The notes below the pieces were generated by a model. The model did not search any database. It had not been told where the DNA came from and saw only the letters and a list, made by a program, of their open reading frames with translations. A stretch of DNA of 7,794 bases from an uncultured Eubacterium sp. (GTDB taxonomy: Bacteria; Bacillota; Clostridia; Peptostreptococcales; Anaerovoracaceae), in assembly GCA_947367725.1 (NCBI GenBank), contig CANBFZ010000079.1, positions 1 to 7,794 of the forward strand. Direction: 5' to 3'. Below, in pieces: positions 1-5,521 of the stretch (its first letter is position 1; every line of letters starts with the position of its first letter). The position numbers and the translations under genes were made by a program.

Positions 1-2385
1 GTTCCACTGATACGATAACGTTAATACTTCACGAACCGTCAGCGTTTTACTGTTTACAATACAGCCCCCGTCCAAATTTCCGGTCTTATACCAGAGGTAC
101 TCCAGTTTATAGACGCCCAGATCCTTTTCTTCCGCACTTCTTTGTTGCAGTAGAAGTTTCTGTAATTCCTCGTTGGTTTCAATATGTTGATCTTCATATT
201 TTCCAGTGGTTTTATTCTGTTTATATACTTTTACAACGACCTTACCACCGACGGTATCCGCGCCGGTCAATTCTGTACCCACCGGTTTTCCGTCTGCACC
301 ATAACCAAAGGTCTCATCATCCTCCGGATAAGGCGATGTCTTAATCTTACCGGTATCCACATCACTGGCAGTACCAAGTGCAAAGATTACACTGTCCCTG
401 TGATCATATTTCGTCGCTTCATCAGGCAGCCGGTCATCTTTTTTTACATACACATATTGATCCACCCCGGCACTGGCATTTGCCAGTGAAATAACTGTGG
501 TCGGAACCAGACGCATAAAACGCTGCCCGACAATCTCTCTGCCATTCTGCGGATTGGTGATACCTGTGCTTACCGATACATCTGTCCAGCCAACGCCAGG
601 CGCAAAGTTCGTCACCTCATAAGTCTTCGGATCCAATGTAATCACGGGAAGTCCGTTCATGTCTCCTGGCAGCTGACAAGTATATCCTTCACGTGCATTC
701 CAGGAAATACTGAATCCGCTACCCGATGGATACCCCGCCAATGCATCATTCGTCAGTGGAAACAGGACAGAAATATTACGCACTGTATCATAATCTGTTT
801 TGCTGAAAGCAGCCAATTCATCCTGTGTTTTGTTCAGATTAGACGGTTGCAGCAGCGCCGTGCAGACAGATGCCGCAGAATAAGCTTTTGCAATTTCTCG
901 GTCAGTTGCATTTCCAAAACTTTCACCCGCATTGGCGAAAACAGAAAGCTGCGGATATACGCCGCTCTGGTAAAACCAGGTTCCATCTGTGCCAAACTCA
1001 TCCTGCATTGCATCGCCAATCATCTGCCCAGTAAGATACCCTGTCACATTGGTCAGTGCATCATGCTGGGTCGTACCAATGGCATACTCTCCCATGCCGG
1101 AAGTCTGTTTATCGTAATAACAGTTGTTAAAGCTGCCATTTACCGCATTGTTCCCACCGATCCCACCAAGGGTAGATGCACTGGCTGTACCAGGTTTGGT
1201 CTGCGTCGTGCCCACTTCTCCAGTACTGTAGCAGTTTTGCATTCTGGTACTTGCCGTTGCACTTCCATAAAAACCACCCATTGTACTTGCCGTATTCTGC
1301 ATGCCGACCATAGAAGTACTATAACAATTGATACAAGTATCAGGTCCTGCATAGGCTGCATTGGCATCATCTGCGCCAAAGAATCCGCCTACATTAGACG
1401 TTCCCTCTACGACGCCGGATGCGAAACAGTTCTCAAAATGATTGGTAAAGTGTCCAATCCCCGTAAATACGCCCCCATCCTGGTTACAGTATAATCTGAC
1501 ATTGGTAAAGCAGTTTTCTACCCAGCAATTGCCCGGACAAGATACAAATCCACCGGAATGAGATGCTGTCGAAATGTCATAACTGTCGATAGAGTAGCTG
1601 TTGGTAATCTTATAGCCGGACACAGGTCCCACAAAAGAACCAACACAGCTTGTCCCGTAGGTGGTCACATTCCGAACATGACACTGATCCATGATTACCT
1701 TAAACGTTTTCAAGCTCGGATCTCCATCATTATTCCACCCGCTCAGAATACCGCCTGTATGTGCACCGCCTTGCACCACGGAATCTTCTACCGCTACCTG
1801 CGTCATGCTGCCGCCAAGCATCCAGCCGATGGCAACGCCGGAATACTGTCCAGTCGTTTGTATATCACTATACCGAAAGCGAAGATTCTGCATTTTAAAA
1901 TCTGCATGATTGACTTCTGCAATCATGCCTGCTTTTGCAGTGCCTCCTGCCGCAACATGCAAGTTATAAATGGTGTGTCCATTTCCCTCCACGGTAATCC
2001 CACCTGGATTGGCAACCGGAGTCCAATTCACATTGTTGCGACCGCCTAGATCCACATCGTTCATCAGTTCTAGGGAACGCTTGTTCACAAGCGCCCAGCG
2101 AAGCTGCGCCGCCGTATACACATCTACCAGTCCATTGCCGTCTGCATCTGTCGCCTCTTGCATCGCATTAAGCGTCCAAACCTGGTCTGCTGGAACGGTG
2201 TTCCCCTCGTTTGCTGCCCGAAGTGTATCAAATTCTGCTTTTCTTGCATGATAGATACGCCCCAGATATACATTCCAATTCTCGCCTGGATTCATAATGA
2301 TATCTACGGCGAATGCGCCCAGATTTCCACAAAGAATCAGCATCAGGCATAAAAATAGAATGCATTCTTTCTTCATTCTTTTCAT
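1..2385 (-). CDS. Large secreted/surface protein with GLUG-like beta-helix (C-terminus cut by window edge)
   Basis: The reverse-strand frame is open without a stop from an ATG at 2385 to the window edge, giving 795 residues of a longer protein. The start is fixed by TAGGAGGA (2393-2400), 7 nt upstream. Residues 1-26 form a signal peptide (basic MKRMKK, a hydrophobic core, then AFA before VD), so the protein is exported. Residues 80-89 (DADGNGLVDV) form an acidic calcium-loop-like turn. Residues ~96-480 resemble GLUG-type beta-helix proteins: DLGG, WTPVA (121-125), GHTIYNL (136-142), repeated GGF/GSF turns, recurring NC[FY] at 291, 319, 353, 384 and 421, then NCYYDKQTSGM and a closing YPQL (477-480). 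Residues ~481-795 look like Ig-like or beta-rich modules, less certainly. Such proteins are usually cell-wall displayed and may be adhesins or polymer binders, but no anchor is visible here and the ligand is unknown. Codon-by-codon reading is certain; the family is likely. Confidence 0.85.
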   Translation of the reverse strand, partial: MKRMKKECILFLCLMLILCGNLGAFAVDIIMNPGENWNVYLGRIYHARKAEFDTLRAANEGNTVPADQVWTLNAMQEATDADGNGLVDVYTAAQLRWALVNKRSLELMNDVDLGGRNNVNWTPVANPGGITVEGNGHTIYNLHVAAGGTAKAGMIAEVNHADFKMQNLRFRYSDIQTTGQYSGVAIGWMLGGSMTQVAVEDSVVQGGAHTGGILSGWNNDGDPSLKTFKVIMDQCHVRNVTTYGTSCVGSFVGPVSGYKITNSYSIDSYDISTASHSGGFVSCPGNCWVENCFTNVRLYCNQDGGVFTGIGHFTNHFENCFASGVVEGTSNVGGFFGADDANAAYAGPDTCINCYSTSMVGMQNTASTMGGFYGSATASTRMQNCYSTGEVGTTQTKPGTASASTLGGIGGNNAVNGSFNNCYYDKQTSGMGEYAIGTTQHDALTNVTGYLTGQMIGDAMQDEFGTDGTWFYQSGVYPQLSVFANAGESFGNATDREIAKAYSAASVCTALLQPSNLNKTQDELAAFSKTDYDTVRNISVLFPLTNDALAGYPSGSGFSISWNAREGYTCQLPGDMNGLPVITLDPKTYEVTNFAPGVGWTDVSVSTGITNPQNGREIVGQRFMRLVPTTVISLANASAGVDQYVYVKKDDRLPDEATKYDHRDSVIFALGTASDVDTGKIKTSPYPEDDETFGYGADGKPVGTELTGADTVGGKVVVKVYKQNKTTGKYEDQHIETNEELQKLLLQQRSAEEKDLGVYKLEYLWYKTGNLDGGCIVNSKTLTVREVLTLSYQWN

Positions 2386-2469
2386 AAAAAAATCCTCCTA
2401 CCGCTTCCAAGCTGCTTGCAAAACAGCTTGTACCCATCGCCTTTTGGCAATTTTACCGTTAGAATCTAC
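2386..2469 (-). promoter_or_regulatory. Foldable 5' leader of the surface protein mRNA
   Basis: The predicted leader contains a 7-bp stem, CAAGCTG with CAGCTTG (2408-2414 with 2424-2430), just upstream of the ribosome binding site. It also has two small, mutually exclusive hairpins that share one GCC arm (GCC-AAAA-GGC at 2439-2448, and GGTA-AAAT-TGCC at 2446-2457). I compared it by eye with the cyclic di-GMP, preQ1 and fluoride riboswitch signatures and none fits. It may be only an mRNA-stabilising leader. Confidence 0.35.
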
Positions 2470-2475
2470 GAAAGT

Positions 2476-2505
2476 ATTATACCCCTCCCCGTATGTTGCT
2501 GTCAA
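2476..2505 (-). promoter_or_regulatory. Consensus sigma-A-type promoter of the surface protein gene
   Basis: On the reverse strand, TTGACA (2505-2500) and TATAAT (2481-2476) both match consensus exactly, with an 18-bp spacer. Transcription would start near 2469, leaving a leader of about 84 nt before the ATG at 2385. This suggests strong basal expression, with any control acting through a repressor or the leader. Confidence 0.8.
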
Positions 2506-2581
2506 GTTTAGAAACAACGGTGTTCCCCTTGCTTTTACTGATTTTTTGTCAAAGGCGCTACTCAGTTTTGCCCATCACATA

Positions 2582-2610
2582 TTGTAATGTCGTGCTTAAC
2601 CGGATATAAT
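2582..2610 (+). promoter_or_regulatory. Distal promoter candidate for the vanR-like gene
   Basis: TTGTAA (2582-2587) and a perfect TATAAT (2605-2610) are separated by 17 bp. It lies upstream of the TCTTA repeat array, so its transcript, starting near 2617, would run through the array. It could give a basal, regulator-independent supply of the two-component system. The call rests on matches to consensus alone. Confidence 0.5.
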
Positions 2611-2643
2611 AGGCAAAGAAGCAGAACACGTCTGCGGCGATCG

Positions 2644-2670
2644 TCTTAGGAAATTCTTAACCTTTTCTTA
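2644..2670 (+). promoter_or_regulatory. VanR-type operator: three TCTTA direct repeats at 11-bp spacing
   Basis: TCTTA occurs at 2644, 2655 and 2666, exactly one helical turn apart, as expected for OmpR/PhoB-family dimers binding in tandem on one DNA face. The first repeat in context, TCTTAGGAAATT, differs at one defined position from the 12-bp VanR box as I recall it (TCGTANGAAANT). The array sits 35-61 bp upstream of the TATAAT at 2705 and matches a second array upstream of the vanY-like gene. Autoregulation is inferred. Confidence 0.7.
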
Positions 2671-2704
2671 TGCAAAAAATCATCTCTTCCAGACCTCGTC
2701 CCTT

Positions 2705-2710
2705 TATAAT
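2705..2710 (+). promoter_or_regulatory. Proximal, probably activator-dependent promoter of the vanR-like gene (-10 element)
   Basis: TATAAT at 2705-2710 is perfect, but the sequence 17 bp upstream (2682-2687, ATCTCT) does not resemble TTGACA. A good -10 with no -35, placed downstream of a regulator array, is typical of promoters that need a bound OmpR-family activator. Transcription would start near 2717, 27 nt before the ATG. Confidence 0.6.
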
Positions 2711-2743
2711 AAAACGTATCTATTTAGAAAGGAGTACTGCAAA

Positions 2744-3445
2744 ATGGAATATAACATACTTGTCGTTGACGACGAAGCAGAAATCGCAGATCTGATCGAA
2801 ACCTATTTAATCAATGAAAATTATACGGTATCTACCTTCTATTCTGCCAAAGAGGCTTTAGAATGTATCCGCGATACCACATTCGATCTTGCGATTTTAG
2901 ATATCATGATGCCAGAAATCGATGGATTTTCCCTTTGTCGAGAAATCCGCTCCAAATATACCTATCCAATCATTATGCTGACCGCAAAAGATGAAGAAAC
3001 CGATAAAATAACGGGGCTGACTCTGGGTGCCGATGACTACGTCACAAAGCCATTTCGCCCGCTGGAACTCGTTGCACGAGTAAAGTCTCAGCTACGCCGC
3101 TATAAAAAATACAATGCTGCTCAAAATGACAGCGAAGATCGCTCCGTGATCGTGCATGCAGACATTACAATGGACAGCAAAAAACATCAATGTTTTCTTC
3201 ACGGACAGCCGCTAACTTTGACCCCGACTGAATTTTCCATTCTGCGCATTCTTTTAGAAAACAAGGGCACGGTTATCAGCGCAGAAGAATTATTCCATAG
3301 AATTTGGCAAGACGAATATTACACAAAGTCAAACAACACAATCACCGTGCACATTCGCCACCTACGGGAAAAATTGGGTGATACGTTAGACCATCCAAAA
3401 TACATTACAACAATCTGGGGAGTGGGATATAAAATTGAAGAATAA
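2744..3445 (+). CDS. vanR: VanR-type response regulator (OmpR/PhoB family)
   Basis: This 233-residue cytoplasmic regulator starts at an ATG 9 nt after AGAAAGGAG (2726-2734). The receiver domain (~1-120) keeps the acidic pair D9-D10, phosphoacceptor D53 in LAILDIMMP, T80 and K102 in TKPF. The winged-helix DNA-binding domain (~135-233) carries LTPTEFSILRILLENKG, KSNNTITVHIRHLREK and the terminal WGVGYKI. Several stretches (KEALECI, PIIMLT, KITGLTLGADDY, PFRPLELVARVK) agree closely with VanR of VanA-type glycopeptide resistance as I remember it, and the length is nearly the same (231). The sensor kinase gene overlaps its 3' end, so the pair is co-transcribed and probably translationally coupled. 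Likely targets are its own promoter and that of the vanY-like gene, both preceded by the same 11-bp-spaced repeats. VanR-type identity is strong; the natural inducer is unknown. Confidence 0.92.
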   Translation: MEYNILVVDDEAEIADLIETYLINENYTVSTFYSAKEALECIRDTTFDLAILDIMMPEIDGFSLCREIRSKYTYPIIMLTAKDEETDKITGLTLGADDYVTKPFRPLELVARVKSQLRRYKKYNAAQNDSEDRSVIVHADITMDSKKHQCFLHGQPLTLTPTEFSILRILLENKGTVISAEELFHRIWQDEYYTKSNNTITVHIRHLREKLGDTLDHPKYITTIWGVGYKIEE

Positions 3446-4556
3446 AAAAGAAGAATTCTCAGTATTTCAACGAAAAATCGCATACCGTTTCATCGGAAGC
3501 GCTATGCTTTCGATTAGCATCGTCATCCTCTTATATCTGTTTTTATGGCAGCGCCGCCTTGGCGACCTGATGGTTTCTTTTCTAGAAAACTGTCTAGGTA
3601 TGACACCAGAAGAATCCTTCCTCGTTTACCACTTGCACTTCCGGGAATATAAAGAAGTTTTTCTGGCAGCCGCCATGATTGTGATCTTCTTTCTGCTGCT
3701 TCTGCTTTTATTCCGATGGATGACCCATTATTTCAAAGAAATCAATCAGGGGATCGATGCACTTTTAACAGAAGACGACACAGCCATCCAGTTGTCCTCA
3801 GAAATGCATCCCTTTGCGCATAAGCTCAATACCGTCAAGCAGACATTAAAAAAACAAAAGGAAGAAACCGCACTTGCGGAACAACGAAAAAATGAATTGG
3901 TGATGTATCTGGCGCACGATATTCGCACCCCCCTGACCTCCGTAATCGGCTATTTAAACCTTTTAGAAGAACAGCCGCAAATGCCGCAGGCAGAACGAAT
4001 CAAAGACGTGCATATTGCCCTTGATAAAGCTGGCCGGTTGGAAAAAATGATTCATGAATTATTCGAGATGACCCGATACCATTCCGGACAAATCACCCTG
4101 TCCAAAAAACAAGTTGATCTATATTATATGCTCATACAACTGTGTGATGAGCTCTCCCCTGTTTTCTCCCAGCACAACCATTCCGTTGTGCTGCAGTGTA
4201 GCGAATCGCTGTCCATCTTTGCCGATCCAGATAAAATGGTTCGCGTCTTTAGCAATATTTTAAAAAACGCAGCAGCGTACAGCTATCCCGCAACAAAAAT
4301 TATCATTTCAGCAGAAGAGACAGACCAAGCCATCACGATTTTGTTTGAAAATAAAGGCAAAACCATTCCAGCTGACGAATTACCGCTGCTATTTGATAAA
4401 TTTTACCGCGTAGACAAAGCCCGCATCTCCCATACCGGCGGCACAGGGCTCGGTTTGGCCATTGCCAAAGAAATCGTTTTGCTGCATGGCGGTACAATTA
4501 CTGCCTACAGCGAAAAAGAAACCATCCGCATGGCAGTCCATCTACCGCGGCTGTAA
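3435..4556 (+). CDS. vanS: VanS-type membrane sensor histidine kinase
   Basis: This 373-residue kinase starts at TTG, 11 nt inside the regulator gene, with GTGGGA 7 nt upstream. No earlier usable start exists: the codon corresponding to the upstream TTG start I recall for VanA-type vanS is TGG here. Two membrane helices (~15-38 and 75-95) enclose a short outer loop of about 36 residues, followed by a linker and coiled segment. The dimerisation/phosphoacceptor helix carries AHDIRTP with H161. The ATP-binding domain has the N-box NILKNAA (N274, N278), an F-box LLFDKFYR and the G-box GGTGLGLAIAKE (335-346). The G1 box is ENKGKTIP instead of the usual DxGxGI; VanA-type VanS also has a degenerate version (NTG). 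Segments such as LAEQRKN, VMYLAHDI and DLYYML agree with remembered VanS. It should phosphorylate D53 of the neighbouring regulator. The signal may be a glycopeptide or cell-wall stress, which the sequence cannot settle. Confidence 0.9.
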   Translation: MKNKKEEFSVFQRKIAYRFIGSAMLSISIVILLYLFLWQRRLGDLMVSFLENCLGMTPEESFLVYHLHFREYKEVFLAAAMIVIFFLLLLLLFRWMTHYFKEINQGIDALLTEDDTAIQLSSEMHPFAHKLNTVKQTLKKQKEETALAEQRKNELVMYLAHDIRTPLTSVIGYLNLLEEQPQMPQAERIKDVHIALDKAGRLEKMIHELFEMTRYHSGQITLSKKQVDLYYMLIQLCDELSPVFSQHNHSVVLQCSESLSIFADPDKMVRVFSNILKNAAAYSYPATKIIISAEETDQAITILFENKGKTIPADELPLLFDKFYRVDKARISHTGGTGLGLAIAKEIVLLHGGTITAYSEKETIRMAVHLPRL

Positions 4557-4575
4557 ACATAAAAGCTTCGGAGAA

Positions 4576-4591
4576 TCTTAGGATTTTCTTA
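4576..4591 (+). promoter_or_regulatory. Second VanR-type operator, upstream of the vanY-like gene
   Basis: TCTTA at 4576 and 4587 repeats with the same 11-bp spacing as upstream of the regulator gene. The first unit plus flank, TCTTAGGATTTTCTTAA, closely matches TCTTAGGAAATTCTTAA at 2644-2660. The candidate -10 TATGCT (4637-4642) lies 61 and 50 bp from the two repeats, exactly the distances seen between the first two repeats and TATAAT in the regulator promoter. The shared repeats and geometry are visible; regulation of vanY by the regulator is inferred. Confidence 0.65.
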
Positions 4592-4620
4592 ATCATGCAA
4601 CAAGAGAAACTTAAAGTACC

Positions 4621-4663
4621 AAATGCCCCTTTATTGTATGCTGTTTACTGAACAGGGGCATTT
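4621..4663 (+). terminator. Terminator-like hairpin between vanS and vanY
   Basis: AAATGCCCCT (4621-4630) pairs with AGGGGCATTT (4654-4663), a 10-bp stem with a GC core, followed by T, A and a T-rich stretch. It lies 64 bp after the vanS stop, so it can end the vanRS transcript. The loop is unusually long (23 nt) and contains both the candidate vanY -10 and a smaller competing stem (CTGTT with AACAG, 4641-4655). The T tract after the stem is short, so termination may be incomplete. Confidence 0.5.
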
Positions 4664-4688
4664 TACTTGTCCGGAGAAAGGAGATTTT

Positions 4689-5447
4689 ATGCATATGAGA
4701 AATAACTACCCGAAGCCAAAAAACAGAGGGCATATAGAAAGGCGGCTGCTGACGATCATTTTTTGTATTTGGCTTATCATCATCGTGGCACTGCTGGCGT
4801 TCTGGCACTTCCATGCCGCCTTTATGGAAACAAACCCTGTGTTAACAGATACACATGCTGCAGCAAAGGAGCTCCCAGCGGGAGACCATTACCAACCAAC
4901 TGACACAAATACACCGTGGAATCTCACGTTAGTCAACCGATGGAATGCAGTGCCCGCGCAATATGCAATGCATCTGGTGGACATTCCAGGCGGCGAAAAA
5001 GTTGACGCGCGCATTTATAAGCCGCTGATGCACATGCTTTCCGCCGCAGAAGCAGAAAATTTGGGACCAATCGTTGTGTCCGGTTATCGAACACAGCAGG
5101 AACAGCAGCGTTTATATGACGATAAAGTCAGAGAATATCAGAAAAATGGATATGGGGAAAAACAAGCAAAAGAACTGGCACAGGAGTGGGTCGCCCTTCC
5201 GGGCTACAGTGAACATCACCTGGGTTTTGCGGTAGATATAAACGGCGCAACATACGATATCTATTTATGGCTGCAGGAAAACAGCTATAAATACGGTTTT
5301 ATCTTCCGTTATCCCGGCTCTAAAACAGCCCTCACTGGCGGCGCAGAGGAAGTCTGGCACTATCGCTATGTCGGCGTGAAAGCGGCCACAGAAATCTATG
5401 AACAAGGCGTCTGCCTGGAAGAATACTTAGAGCATCTCACACAATGA
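4689..5447 (+). CDS. vanY: VanY-type membrane-anchored D-alanyl-D-alanine carboxypeptidase (peptidase M15B)
   Basis: This predicted zinc peptidase removes the terminal D-Ala from peptidoglycan stem pentapeptides outside the cell. I chose the ATG at 4689, 5 nt after AAAGGAG (4677-4683), giving 252 residues. The in-frame ATG at 4623 lies in the hairpin and lacks a binding site, and an ATG at 4695 is a close alternative. One N-terminal helix (~20-38) after a basic tail anchors it with the catalytic domain outside; a linker (~45-80) follows. The M15B core has VVSGYRT (129-135), YSEHHLGFAVDI with zinc ligands H176 and D183, and EVWHYRY with catalytic E221 and third ligand H224. All key residues are present, so it should be active. 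It follows vanRS and has its own VanR-type repeats. In glycopeptide resistance VanY lowers the target supply, but no D-Ala-D-Lac or D-Ala-D-Ser synthesis genes lie nearby, so a wall-maintenance role is equally possible. Confidence 0.88.
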   Translation: MHMRNNYPKPKNRGHIERRLLTIIFCIWLIIIVALLAFWHFHAAFMETNPVLTDTHAAAKELPAGDHYQPTDTNTPWNLTLVNRWNAVPAQYAMHLVDIPGGEKVDARIYKPLMHMLSAAEAENLGPIVVSGYRTQQEQQRLYDDKVREYQKNGYGEKQAKELAQEWVALPGYSEHHLGFAVDINGATYDIYLWLQENSYKYGFIFRYPGSKTALTGGAEEVWHYRYVGVKAATEIYEQGVCLEEYLEHLTQ

Positions 5448-5449
5448 TA

Positions 5450-5479
5450 ATTTACAAGTATCCCATTTCCCTTGTAAAT
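5450..5479. terminator. AT-rich inverted repeat just after the vanY stop
   Basis: ATTTACAAG (5450-5458) pairs with CTTGTAAAT (5471-5479), a perfect 9-bp stem with a 12-nt loop, starting 3 nt after the vanY stop. It is AT-rich and has no T tract downstream on the plus strand, so it is a weak terminator by itself. It may act with the GC-rich hairpin that follows. Confidence 0.4.
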
Positions 5480-5483
5480 ACAA

Positions 5484-5506
5484 AGAGCCGCACTACATGC
5501 GGCTCT
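5484..5506 (-). terminator. GC-rich hairpin ending the CAP-protein gene, possibly bidirectional
   Basis: AGAGCCGC (5484-5491) pairs with GCGGCTCT (5499-5506), an 8-bp stem with a 7-nt loop. Read on the minus strand, it is followed by TTTGTATTT, fitting an intrinsic terminator 15 bp past the stop of the minus-strand gene. On the plus strand the following bases are not T-rich, so it would help vanY less. Confidence 0.65.
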
Positions 5507-5521
5507 AGTCGTATTGCAATC

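Noticed and set aside
1441..1510. ATTGGTAAAG repeated at 1441 and 1501 as a DNA repeat element
   Set aside because: The two copies encode the same FTN turn in consecutive segments of the beta-helix, so protein repeat structure explains them.
847..2049. Plus-strand open frames of 215 and 163 codons opposite the surface protein
   Set aside because: They lie entirely opposite a continuous reverse-strand frame with signal peptide, ribosome binding site and recognisable domain motifs, and their translations look like antisense noise.
2386..2470. Cyclic di-GMP, preQ1 or fluoride riboswitch in the surface protein leader
   Set aside because: A GGCGATGG stretch recalls part of the fluoride class, but the rest of that consensus and the conserved cores of the other classes are absent.
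4623..4688. Upstream ATG start for the vanY-like protein
   Set aside because: It falls in the 5' arm of the hairpin with no ribosome binding site, adds residues unlike a VanY N-terminus, and the ATG at 4689 has AAAGGAG upstream.
2744..5447. Acquired, mobile glycopeptide resistance island
   Set aside because: There are no transposase, integrase, terminal repeats, target duplication or ligase genes in the window, and the flanking genes look chromosomal.
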